This document shows, in pieces, positions 35,177 to 46,841 of a DNA stretch of 64,000 nucleotides. The translations under genes and the position numbers were made by a program. Below the pieces are notes generated by a model. That model did not search any database. It was not told the DNA's origin and was given only the letters and a program-made list of their open reading frames with translations. Within the stretch, counting starts at the first letter, position 1. Each line of letters begins with the position of its first letter. The stretch is from Lingula anatina (lineage: Eukaryota > Brachiopoda > Lingulata > Lingulida > Lingulidae), in contig NW_019776107.1 in the NCBI RefSeq assembly GCF_001039355.2, forward strand, positions 1 through 64,000, given 5' to 3'.

Positions 35177-37560
35177 TCAGCCAACACTGGTGACGTCACG
35201 ATTTTCAGTTTAGGTGACGCAACAGTGCGCTCGCCCATGTGATGCCATGGACTTATGTAGCATCTCAAAACTACAACTCGCGCTTTTTTTACTTAGCACC
35301 GTCTAAATACTTGAACGTGTTCCCTGGCAACTATTCGGATAGTTCTTGAAATCGGGATAAGAGACTGTTCATTCGAATGTAGCATTTTTTTTCTTTGTTA
35401 ATTGCAATTCACGCACGTGTTTGTACTTCTTTATTTGAGACCAAACTAAGCTGGCTTGAAACCTGTAACTAAGATGTAAACACCAAAATGCATTATGAAC
35501 TTTTGGTATGAAATGTAGAGTTTATAGCATTTTGATGTCTGGCGTGACCTTGTTTTTAATAAGACCGTACTGACAAAATAAGCAAAGCCACAATTAAAAT
35601 AATTCAATTTGCATGTTAATACTTATGGTGGCTGGTTAAGATATTTCGTTTGTTTACACTTAATTTTGGAAGAAAACAAAAAGTCACATATATACTCTTT
35701 GAGGAAATGTTTGGTTGAATTTCAACAATTGCATATTATCATTATTAGCGTAACGCTCTGTCGTGAAAGTGCTTGCATATTTTTTTTTTTTTTTTTTTTT
35801 TTTTTAAACATTGATCTCTTTGTGCCCACTCTCCAAGCGTTTCTAATAAAGTTTATGCGTTTTTCTACACCCATTCTCCTGTCTAGGAAAACTGAAATTA
35901 TCCATAACATTTTGTTTGTACTACTAAGGCGGCGTCAAGTAACACCTGGTCCGTCCCACGCATTTTAGTGCATGCTTTCATTTGTGTATTTCATAATATG
36001 ACGAGTTTTGAACCTTCCCACAAAAGACTAATGACTTTGTTTTGCTCACTGCTGGTACCCTCTAAAATTTCCAGTATGATGTATTCAAGTTCTAAAAAAA
36101 ATTCACCGCACTGCCAACAGATCAGAACCAAAATAAATCTGACCTATGCACGTAATTCAAAGGCATATTCACCCACCTATCCTTCGTGTTGTCAGTCAGT
36201 GCAAATAAAAAAGCCTGTCCCCCACTAGGTATATTAAAATCTGCCTTAAATCAACAAACGATTGCATATTGCGCTTTTTATATTTAAATTTAATTCAAAA
36301 AATATATCAAAGACCCATGAGGCAGCGTAAAGCTTCAACTCACACTTTTTGCCTTTCCTGACGACTATTCGGAGACTTTTCGTTATTTTCTAGTTATTTT
36401 ATTTATTTATTCTATTATTTTTATTATTATTATTATTATTATGTTTTTTTTTTTTTACTCAGTTATTATTTTACTCATGTTCAACCTCATAGTCATTCAC
36501 CTATCATTTACCTGTCAAATGCTTCAGTTGCGATTTGGTCTAAAGACAACGCATTCAACAAACGCAATGATGAAAAAGTTGGCGAGAAGACTATTGAACG
36601 TTTCACTAAAATAGTCCTCAGTGTGTATTCGTTTCCTTTCCTCAGTACCACAAAATCTCAGTTGCAAAGGTAAAGAATAAAGAAAGGTAAAGATATAAGG
36701 ATGTTATCTTATTAAATCTTGTGTTCAATACCATCACCACAACATCTGTCAAATGCACTAAGTGGTAGTACATGAAATGGGCTTCCAATAACCACAAAGT
36801 AGTTAAAAATAAACCTTGCATTTATGAAATCTGTCAAGAACTGATAATACAATATAAGGACAGGCCTCGATTATTTTTCTAATCAATTGCACTGTGGGCT
36901 TGACAAGCGCTGGACTTGCAACACATCATTTTTGAAAAACTCATGTAACGTAGTTCCTTTGGTGATTTCCATTGCCATTGCATCTTTTAAAATGCATATT
37001 TGACATTGACATACATCAATTTATTCTAGGTCAGTGAAATGAAGACATTCAAAAGATGGTCATTTGTATGCAGCACTCAATAGAAACCTCAATAAGAGCT
37101 AGAAAATGTTTAAATTTGTATTTCTGTTAAAAAATTTTCATATTGTATTTAAAGCGGCTTTTGTTCCTTTTTCGAGCTTCACCTTGACACACACACAGAT
37201 GTAGATAGATAGATAGATAACCTTGACTTCCAATCTGCCATATAAAATGGTCATAAATGTATATATTGTCAATGACTCTATTCTGGGGTAAAAAAAAAGT
37301 ACAGTGTGATATTTCTGCCTGTGGACTGAACTCGTTGATTACAGGGTTCATGGTATTCAGGTGTATGAAAATATTCAGTATTCGTCCGGTTTGTTTCTAG
37401 TTGACATGTGTGTCAGCAAATGGAAAAAGCGACCATAAACAAGGTCATCAAAATGCTTTTTGATGCATATCAAACGTTATAATAAATACTGGAGTGAACC
37501 GGTAGTCAGTGCAACAAAGTCACAGCAGCCAAAACACCTACTCTGATATACGACATTACT
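35177..37560. other. 3' flank of copy 2 and 5' flank of copy 3
   Basis: The conserved 3' flank extends to about 36.95 kb. From about 37275 the sequence becomes the 5' flank shared by copies 3, 4 and 5 (AATATTCAGTAT.CGTCCGGTTT, GCGACCATAAACAAGG). A T-run sits at 35780-35805. No gene is seen. Confidence 0.7.
35845..35850 (+). terminator. Conserved poly(A) signal of copy 2
   Basis: AATAAA in the shared context CCAAGCGTTTCTAATAAAG, about 670 bases after the stop codon. Confidence 0.6.
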
Positions 37561-37567
37561 AGGACAA

Positions 37568-37619
37568 CCAATCAGCGTCGGCCTTGTGCATTAGGAGGCG
37601 TGGAAAGCGCGCATAAATA
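37568..37619 (+). promoter_or_regulatory. CCAAT + TATA-like promoter of copy 3
   Basis: CCAATCAGCGT at 37568 and CATAAATA at 37612-37619. The first T of the TATA box found in the other copies is C here, which may weaken it. Start codon at 37719. Confidence 0.65.
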
Positions 37620-37718
37620 CGGCGCCCGTGCTTCATATCTTCCCACCTGTAACGCTGTCTCCCCTGGTTAGACACCAAATCCATCCAGGACCAAAGAATC
37701 ACAGCACTATATTCCAGA

Positions 37719-39835
37719 ATGCCATACCTCAGAGAATTCAGCAGCATTGACAAGAGGTATTTCACCACCAATCAGGTATATCAATTCTTACCACAATGAA
37801 TGTACTACAGATCGGTACGGTGTTCGTCGCAAAAATTGTATTTGAGAAAATATATCCTTGTTTTAATTATGCGCGTTTTTAAGCTATATTTTGCAGTTTA
37901 TTTGAACTTTGACATTGCACTTTCGCTGAGAAAGTGGCTTTACAGAATTGATGCTTGTTTAATGAGGTCCTATATGCCACTTAACAAAACCATTCACTGA
38001 ACTTACACAAAAGTTAATGGAAAAGGGTGTTATTTTTAAATACTAAAATATTAAAATATAAACCTGTTACTGCTGCAAGTGCAGATTCCCGCCCATTTTG
38101 CAGCAAAATAGTGTACAGCGCACCCTATTGATGTTGTAGATCAGCACTAAGAGTGAACTACCAAAGATAAAGCTGGTATTGGCTTGGGTGGTAGTGCACT
38201 TGGCCAGCGGGAAATCGTGTTGTTTAAACGATGAAACAATGTTGAACTTCAACGTTGAAAAGACGTTGGATTGGATTTCAAAATTTGATCAACGTCAAAT
38301 AACAACATTGTATCAACCCCAGTTGTTAGACAACTTTCTTACATTAAAATGACCTTTTTTATTCAAATACTCAGGTACACAATTATAACTTACACTGTAA
38401 AAACGGCGTTAGCTTCAAATAAATTCCTAAGCGCCTTTTTTGTCTCATTTTTCAACGCGTTTAGCCTAAGCACGTTTCACTTCAACATGTAAGCATGTAA
38501 CACGCTTTTAGCCTGAATGTGTGTAGAAGTATGACGCGTTTGACGGCAAAACAGCATCACGGCGACCAAACTACAACCTTGAAACAACGTCGAATTATGA
38601 TGACTTTATGATGAGGCCGGATCAACATTGATTTGACGTTGAATTTAGGTAGATCAACAACCCAACCTATTTCATTCAACGTTGATCCAATGTCACTATG
38701 CCTGCTGAGAGGGGTTCATGCACAGTAATATATAATTTCAGTTCTCTGATGGAATTGGCTTTATTATTATTATTATTATTATATTTTTGAGGAGTAGGGG
38801 GCTTGAGAGGGAAATTTTTATGTATAGTAATTAGTACTAAGACCTGAATTTCTTTTCCAGGCCTCTGGTGGAAATGGCGGAACGCCGTTCACGTACGTCA
38901 GACTGGAAGATGGCGCCATCATGACCAGGCTAAAAGCCTGGAAAGACGATTGGCGTATCCGTGGAGTAGAGATGTGGATGAGCGACGGGAAGTCTCACCT
39001 TGTTGGTAAGCGATCTGGAGCTTCCAGCGAATTCCGCTTGAACACCGGCGAGAAGCTGACCAAGCTCAATATCCAAGCCAGCGGAGAGACCAGCTCAGGC
39101 GGGAATCATCGTCTCGGCGCCATCTGGTTGCAGACGGACAAAGGGCGCGATTGGGGAATCTTCTCGAGCTGGTTGGAAGAGGACGGCCGTTACTGTCCGG
39201 ATGTGGGCTCTGGGATCGTCTGCGGAATGTTCGGAGCCGGAGGCGAGGACGTCGACAGTCTGGGGTTCGCTATACTGCATCCAATTAAGCAGGCACGCTT
39301 GGTGGACGTCACCTACCCAAATCTGGACACGGAAATTGTCGCCTCGGTTCCGGAAACCGTCGTCCAGCAGAGTATCACCAACGAATCGTCCGTAGAACAG
39401 ACCTACATCGTGAAGGGTTCCCGATCCGTCACCATTACGCGACAGTGGGGCATAACCACGGCTTTGGAGTTCTCTTTGCAGACAACGGTCTCCGGGGGTA
39501 TCCCAGGGGTTGCAGACGTCGGGGCCAGTTCAACCTGGAAGGTCGCCGCGATTGCCTCATACGGTAGGTCCACAACGACAACGGAAGAGCGCACGTGGGA
39601 ATGGCCGATCAAGTGCCCCCCAAACCGCCTTTTGTACGCCACAGGTACCATATACGCCGACTCTATAGACACGGAGTACAAGGCCAACATGCAGATCGAC
39701 CTTCAGAACGGCAACAGCTACAAGTACAGCGTGGAGGGGATCTATGACGGCATGAATGCTCGTAGTGGGTCAGTCAAGATTGAGGACCTGGGTCCTGCAC
39801 TTAAGCAGTTAACACTGGGGACGTCACGATTTTAG
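37719..39835 (+). CDS. Jacalin-like/aerolysin-like pore-forming protein, copy 3 (altered C-terminus)
   Basis: Exons 37719-37775 and 38861-39835, phase 0, 343 residues. The N-terminus is MPYLREFSSIDKRYFTTNQ, the subfamily form shared with copies 4 and 5. The jacalin-like half carries RYCPDVGSG, where copies 1, 2 and 5 have Trp instead of Cys. In the aerolysin half, SGGIPGVADVGAS and KVAAIAS differ from its relatives. A single-base deletion just before the ancestral stop (CCTTGCAAT became CCTGCACTT) shifts the frame. The normal PCN end is replaced by a longer tail ending LGTSRF, and the terminal Cys is lost. Copy 4 has the same deletion. Whether the tail affects folding is unknown. The intron holds a MITE at 38204-38708. 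Confidence 0.9.
38204..38708. mobile_element. MITE in intron of copy 3
   Basis: The left end is CCAGCGGG and the right end TGCCTGCTG, imperfect inverted termini enclosing internal inverted CAACGTTGA motifs. A further TACACTGTAAAAACGGCG terminus lies inside at about 38393, suggesting a second element. The intron of copy 5 lacks the whole block, and copy 4 has its own version. Confidence 0.65.
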
Positions 39836-40240
39836 GTAAGGTGACGGCACAGTGCAATTGCTCATGTGATCTCCCTGGCAACTATTCAGATTGTTGTTGA
39901 AATCGTTTGAATGTGACTCTTTTGTTTGTTTGTTTTTTTCTTTGTTGATGCAATTCACGCACTTGTATGCACATCTTCATTTGAGACCAAACTAAGCTGC
40001 CTTGAAACCTGTAACTAAGATGTAAACACCAAATGCGTTATAAACTTGTGGTATGAAATGTAGAATTTATAGTACATATTGATGTCAGGTGTGACTTTGC
40101 TTATTAAAATAAGACCGTGTTAACAAAATAAGCAAAGCCACTATTAAAATCATTCAATTTTTATGTTAATACTTATGGTAGCCAGTTAAGGTATTTTAAT
40201 TGTTGGCACTTAATTTTGTTACAAAACATAAAATCAAATA
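39836..40240. other. Truncated 3' flank of copy 3
   Basis: Flank homology with copies 1, 2 and 4 runs to about 40230 and stops before the position of the conserved AATAAA. Transposon sequence follows. Confidence 0.65.
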
Positions 40241-40383
40241 CAGGGTTATTACTTAATATGATATATTTCTATCATTATTTTTGTGTGCATATTAATTTTT
40301 TTCTTTTTTTTTCTTCTTTTTTCATCAAAAAATATGTACTTGAGTCATAAAAATATCCAGTCTTCAATTGTGAGATATTTTGG

Positions 40384-41335
40384 TTAATAATGGCAAATCT
40401 GACGTAAGAAGTAAGGTGACGGCACATCACGATCTACCGGCTGATGACCATAGCTATTGATTCTGCGTGCTACATCCGCCCACAGGCTTTCAATTGGGTT
40501 TATATCTGGGGAGTTTGCTGGCCAGGGCAGTTGCTTAACCAATTGGTTTTGAAGAAAAGCAGTGATTCTGCGAGCTCGATGTAGGGGTGCGTAATCACCT
40601 TGGTGCACAAAGTTGTTCCTGAAGTTGCCTCTTACAAAGGGAAGTATTGTTTGCTGTAGAATGTCTCTGTAGGAACCCTGGTTGAGGTTGCCTTCTAGAA
40701 AAACCAACTGGTTCTGGGAACCGACATGGAATGCTCCCCAAATAGAGACGCCATCACCCCCTGCTTGCACCCAGGCATTACACGGTCATCGTTATATGCC
40801 TCTGGTACACGCTGGCGGACACGGATTCGACTGTCAACCATAAAAACTCCATATCTGGACTCATCTCTGAAAACGACGTGATTCCAGTGGTTTAGCTGCA
40901 AACGCACGTGGTCTCCAGCCCATTGCAGACGTCGCTGTATATGACCTGCTGTTAACAGTGGTTCCAGTACTTGTCTTCGTGCAAAATAACCGGCTTCCAG
41001 TAATCTCTTGTTCACGATGGGCCTTGAAATGGGCCTTCGAATGACATTCTGCCACTCCCTTCTGAGGACACTGTCTTTGCACGGCCAGCACAGCACAGTC
41101 TAAGGAGAAGGCAATTCTGTCTTCTTGTTGTGATTCGACGACACCCTCGTTGAGGTTTTGGAGTAGGTGCGCCTGTTGTAGCATTTCTTTGGAGGACTTT
41201 ACTAACGGTTCCCTGATAAATGTTGAATTGCCTGGCAATGGCTCCCCGTTTATGGCCATTTTTCTGACAGCAAGAATCCCATAGTAAGCTGCGTTGCTTA
41301 GCAGTCGAGCCATATGTTCTCTAAGGTACCTGTCA
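40384..41335 (-). pseudogene. Decayed Tc1-like (DD34E) transposase
   Basis: Read on the minus strand. An N-terminal helix-turn-helix relic (GTVSKVLQRN near 41200) comes first, then HVVFRDESRYGV (first catalytic Asp), then HQGDYAPLHRARR (second Asp) and SPDINPIESLW (Glu). Exactly 34 residues lie between the second Asp and the Glu, the Tc1 spacing. The frame changes near 40740-40770 and there are stops upstream of 41096, so no full-length enzyme is encoded. Terminal repeats could not be identified. It separates copy 3 from the 5' flank of copy 4. Confidence 0.88.
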
Positions 41336-41429
41336 AGTTTCAGGGCGATCCCTTTCTTGCTTCTTAAAATACTCTCCAAAGATTGTTTGTATGCATGTTT
41401 GTACATATGTGTACATAACGACCTTATTT

Positions 41430-43695
41430 AAAGAGCGGATTGCAATTTACCAGTAAAATGTTTCTTTCAGTTTGAATCCCCTCTATGGTTTTTGAAAGAG
41501 TGCGAATACATTTCAATTTTATGAATATGTGATCTTATCTGCGTTATCTCTTGAACATGCAGTTACACACTTCTACTGTCATCTTTACTGTGACAAGCAT
41601 CTTGATTTATTATGTTGCTTAAGGTTTTGAGCGCCCTTTAATGCTATTTGCGCTCTGCATATATAGCCGCAAATGACAGTCGATACACATTACATGTGGT
41701 CCTGCAATGTTCAGTATGGTCAATTACTGATTGTTTGCCTATAATTGTTCGCACTATTTTTTTTTTTTTTTTTTTTTTTTTTGTCAAGTGTTTCAAGGTC
41801 AGAAGGTCACCCGTTAGCTTTTCATCAATCTGCTTATTTATTTATTTATTTTTAGTTCATCTGCTAAAACATATTTTAATATATAAAGCATGTGTATTAC
41901 TTTAAAGATATTGTTTTGTTTCTTCATTATTTTCCTGGTAGTGCATTTCACTTACAAAAAACATCTCTTTTGTTATTTTTATAGAAAGAAGAGAAATGTT
42001 ATCTTCTTTTTATACGGAACTTCAAAGAACACTACCGAGCATTTTCTTCTCATCGTCTGCCATAGTGAAAGTAGTTTGCAGTCAAAATAAGTGTAGTGTA
42101 AAAACCAAAAGACCAGGATGAAAACAAGCCAGAACATGATAAATTGATCTCAGCGAATAATTCAATGCTCGCAGTCAGTATTTGAAACAGGAAACAATGG
42201 TTCCAAGTCATTAATTCGGCGGTCACTAATTCACGGCTCCAGGTGGCAATTATCGTAAATGAGGGCTTAACCAGTGGTATCTGAAAAATTGGGGAATACA
42301 ATGGGGTATGTCCTCGAAGACATTAAAGGAATTGTGCCCCGGATGTTTCATAAATACTAGAATCGAGAAAAGCAATCAAATACACAAAGCTTGGATGCCA
42401 GTTGGAAGGTTTTCGTTTCGAAGTAGTTCTCGTCTGAACGGACGTATCTTCATCATTAAATATGTAATATGTCGACTGAATTTATACAGAACACAGCCAC
42501 TATGCGCGCTACGCGCAGTCAAAAGAGTCAATTCTCGTCAAAAGAACACGACGTTTTTGCTTGATATGCATTGCATGCCTGAATATGATATGTTTTGACC
42601 TGTGATGCAGTCGAGGGGGCATTTGGGTTTATCTTCTTGCTCTGAAAACCGAGGCCGACGCAGGTAATATTTAACCCTGACCCTGAACTTGTAAGGGTTT
42701 TGTATGGGTTTTGTAAGACAACCGTCAAAACATATTTGAATTGTCAGAGAAGATTATAAAGAGTTTAATGACTGTGTATTGAAGACAAACGGAACTGCAT
42801 AATAACATCCTGCTAAAGTATGAAAAGAATATGATGTATGAATGGAAGATGAAGCTGCGCAAATGCTCCTTGCCGAAAAAAAATCCGTTGAAGTACACTG
42901 TATCTTTCGCTAATATGTTATTTGAATTCCTTTACCTTTAAACGGGGCGTAAGCAAAGGGAAAGTTACTGTAGTTTGTGTAATAGAGACGGTTAATTGGT
43001 ATGAAGTTCAAGGTTATCATGTCGGGTTAGACATAAACACTAATTATATAAATGATAAATAAGCACAAAACAGGAGATGTGTCTGCTCTCAAAATAGCAT
43101 GGTTTTGGTGTTATTTTTCTTCCATTTTGAATCTTTATCATTTTTTCATTGACCTTTAAAACGTGGTAAACATGAGTAGTAAACATGAGTGACGTCAACT
43201 ACTCACATATTTTGTGTGATAGCCTATTTCCATAGCTGTTTCGTGTGACATTTAATTAACTTGCCATTTATGTCTTTCCATACTGAGATTGGAGATGGGG
43301 CATGGTATAAAGCAGTGAAAATGTTGGACTAGGCAGAATAATATGCAATATTACACACAAAGTGATCGCTACTGTCGTGACTGAAGTGCTCACCTTTTTG
43401 TATAATGACTCTCTTTTGGGGTTAAAAAGTTACAGTGTGACATTTGAAAATGTAGACTTAACTCGTTGATTACAGGGTCCATGGTATTCACGTGTCTAAA
43501 AATATTCAGTATACGTCCGGTTTGTTTCTAGTTGACATATGTGTCAAGCAATGGAAAAAAGCGACCATAAACAAGGTCATCAAAATACTTTTTGATGCAC
43601 ATCAAACGTTATAATAAATACAGGAGTGAACCAGTAGTAAGTGCAACAAAGTCACAGCAGTCAAAACACCTACTCAGATACACGACGTTACTAGG
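41430..43695. other. 5' flank of copy 4, paralogous to 59570-62040
   Basis: Long collinear similarity with the region before copy 5 (GTTTCAAGGTCAGAAGGTCA, CATTTTCTT.T.ATCGTCTGCC, TTAACCCTGACCCTGAACT, CAAGGTTATCAT). Short open frames in the two regions do not correspond, so I treat it as non-coding. A T-run lies at 41757-41782. Confidence 0.7.
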
Positions 43696-43699
43696 ACAA

Positions 43700-43751
43700 C
43701 CAATCAGCGCCAGCGTTGAGCAGAAGTAGGCGTGGAAAACGCGTATAAATA
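43700..43751 (+). promoter_or_regulatory. CCAAT + TATA promoter of copy 4
   Basis: CCAATCAGCG at 43700 and TATAAATA at 43744-43751. Start codon at 43856. Confidence 0.75.
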
Positions 43752-43855
43752 AATTTAAGCGCCCGTGCTTCATATCTTCCCACCTGTAACGCTGTCTCCG
43801 CGGGTAAAACACCAAATCCATCCAGGACCAAGGAATCACAGCACTGTACTCCAGA

Positions 43856-46794
43856 ATGCCTTACCTCAGAGAATTCAGTAGCATTGACAAGAGGTATTTC
43901 ACCACCAATCAGGTATGTCAATTCTTACCACATTGAATGTACAAAAGAAAGATACTGTGTTCGTCGCGAAAACGGTATTTGAGAATATACATGTATGTTC
44001 TTGTCTTAATTATGTGCGTTTTTATGCAACATTTTGCAGTATGTTTGAATTAATTTTAATTAATTCGAAATTACTTTTTCGACGTTGCACTTTTGCTGAG
44101 AAAGTGGCTTTACAGGTTTGGTGCTCGTTTAATGAGGTTCTACATGCCACTTAACAAAACCATTCCTTAAACTTAGACAAACGCCAATTCGGAGCACAGT
44201 AGTGTACAGCACACTTTACGGTGGTTGGAGATCAGCAGTCAGAGTGAACAACCAAAGCTAAAGTTGGTAGGCTTGGGTGGTAGAGTACTAGCCCAGGGGG
44301 ATAATCATGTTGTTTCAACGTTGACAAAACGTTGGATTATCATTAGATTTGAAAATTGGATCAACGTCAAAATAACAACATTGTATCAACTCCAGTTGTT
44401 AGACAACTTTCTTACATGAAAAGCCATTAAAATGACCTGAAATGTTTTTATTTTTCATTCAAAAACATTAGTGAACAATTATAACGTACACTGTAAAAAC
44501 AGCGTTAGCTCCTAAACACATTTAAGCGCCTGTTTTATCTCATTTTTTCAACATGTTTAGCTCCTAAGAACGTTTTGCTCCTTAGCATGTTACACGCTTT
44601 TAACCTGATTGTGTTTAGCAGTATGAAGCGTTTGACGGCAAAATATGTGTAGGGTGTGTAGTAGTAGTACTTCATTGCTTATTTTATTTATTTTGTCATT
44701 TTTTTCTGTCTATCCCGATTTTGTATTTCCGTTTCTTATTTTAAGTCTTTCCTGCTTTCTTTCTTATTCCTTGTTTTCTGTCTTTATACATTCTTGCTTT
44801 TCATTGGTTTAAAGTCTTGACCAGCTACATTCCTTTGTCTGTTTTCCTCACTTTCTCTCCTTACTTCTCGTGGGCTGGACATTGCTTTCTATTACAGATA
44901 AAATTGTTTTCTTTTTATCTTGTATTTAGTATCAAGTTATATATTATTTTATTCAACCCTAATTATTTAGTTATTTTTATTAATTTAATGTTTAATATAA
45001 CGTTTTATTTAGTAAACTTATGAAATCTTAAATTGATGAAAAATAAAGACTTTCTCTCTTTACTTCTCGTGGGCTGGACTGCTTTCTATTACAGAACCGT
45101 AAACAACTTGTTACAGGTTGTATGGCCTTTAGGTGAGCATTTCAACTGTTTATATGTATACACTGTAAAAACGTGGTTAAGCTCATTAACACATTTCTAA
45201 GCGCCTGTTTTGTCTCGTTTTAACGCATTTAGCCCCTAAGCACGTTTAGCTCCTACGCACGTTACACGCTTTTAGCCTGAATGCGTTTAGCAGCATGACC
45301 CGATTAACGGCTTTATATATGTACACTGTAAAAACAGTGTTTAGCATTTAAATACATACAACACACGTTAGGCACCTATACGCACGTTAGGCACCTATAG
45401 AAATCTGTGTAAATGCTAAACACGTATAGATTTTCAAGCGTTTCACAGAAGAAAAAGCTAGACACGTTGGCAGTGTTACACGTTTAGCTATGTGTTTAGC
45501 TTCACTGGCATATGATTCTATAACAAGTCCATCACAAGCTAAGCACATTGGCTAAGCACTTCCCCTGCTAAGCGCGTGAGTCTGCTAAACATATGGAGCT
45601 GCTATAGGGGTGGAATTCCTTAACACGTGGAGCTGCTAAACAACAAGTTTAGCTTTTCAAGCTTGTCACAGAAAGAAAATGCTTCACAATCCCATGTATA
45701 CGATCCCATAACAAGTTTATTACAAGACTCAATAATTTGGCTTAACACTTCCCCTTTTAAACGTATGGAGGCGAGAAGCAGCCTGCTCGAACGCGTTGTG
45801 TCCTTCCTTGCAGTAACGTGTGATTATTTAAAATAGGTCGATTAAGTAATAATCCAAATAACAAATAACGTTTTCAAGGCGATATCAGCTGGTTACATGA
45901 TGGTGATGGGATAGAATAACGTTATGGTAACGTTATGGGTGTTTTAAACGCCATGCAAAATGATGCCCTGCAGTTTTATAAGCGTTTTATAACATTCTGG
46001 AAAAACATTATTTAATGTTTTCAAAACCTTTTTTATAAATCGCCAAAACACGTCTAATGCTGTATAAACTACAGTAAGCGGTTAATTCCAAAATGGGCTT
46101 GGGGTTAGTCGGCGACTAGAGCGGTGCGATTTGTAAAATAATCGGACTATCGTTACCAAAATAACCAGCATGCGATGAAAGCTTATATAAACCATTATAA
46201 TGAATACCCCACCATCATCCTGATGTTCTATTGTTCATTACTTCCGGAAAAAATAAATGGACATCAATACCGTAACGCATTTTATCAAAATATGAAAAAA
46301 AAATGTTTTAAAGTAAAAGTGATAGTTGTTTCGTGTCTTTAGTAAACTAGTGAATTTTCCTAACTTGTTTTTCAGAAATATATACCAATAAACTTCCTCG
46401 CAAGTTCAGCTAACACAAGGATGAATAATTTCCGCTGTAAAGACGATGGGGTGAATCGACTATCTTGACAGTTCACGGTACCCTGTTATAGAGATAACCA
46501 TAGCAGTTAAAGGTGACCGTGTGTGTGTGTGTGTGTGTGTGCGTGTGTGTGCGTGCGCGTGTGACTGAAACAGTTGAAAACGTTATCACCTTGAAGTTAA
46601 ACAAAAACACCCTACATTTATTCGGCGTCAAGCACGTCAAAGCGTGTAACATGTTAATAGGCTAAACGTGTTTAGGTGCTAAACGCGTCGAAAAAATTAG
46701 ACAAAACAGGCGCTTAGAAATGTGTTTCAAAGCTAAACACTGTTTTTACAGTGTAGGGCGTGGGTTGTAGAGCTTCAACGGTTTTATATAACGG

Positions 46795-46841
<47 letters not shown>

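Noticed and set aside
40861..41406. 181-codon minus-strand open frame
   Set aside because: It is in a different frame from the recognisable transposase motifs, and only its region, not its translation, is meaningful.
42050..42301. Possible conserved small gene in the 5' flanks of copies 4 and 5 (with 60132-60326)
   Set aside because: The two frames are shifted relative to each other and changes are not biased to synonymous sites. The similarity is explained by duplication of non-coding DNA.
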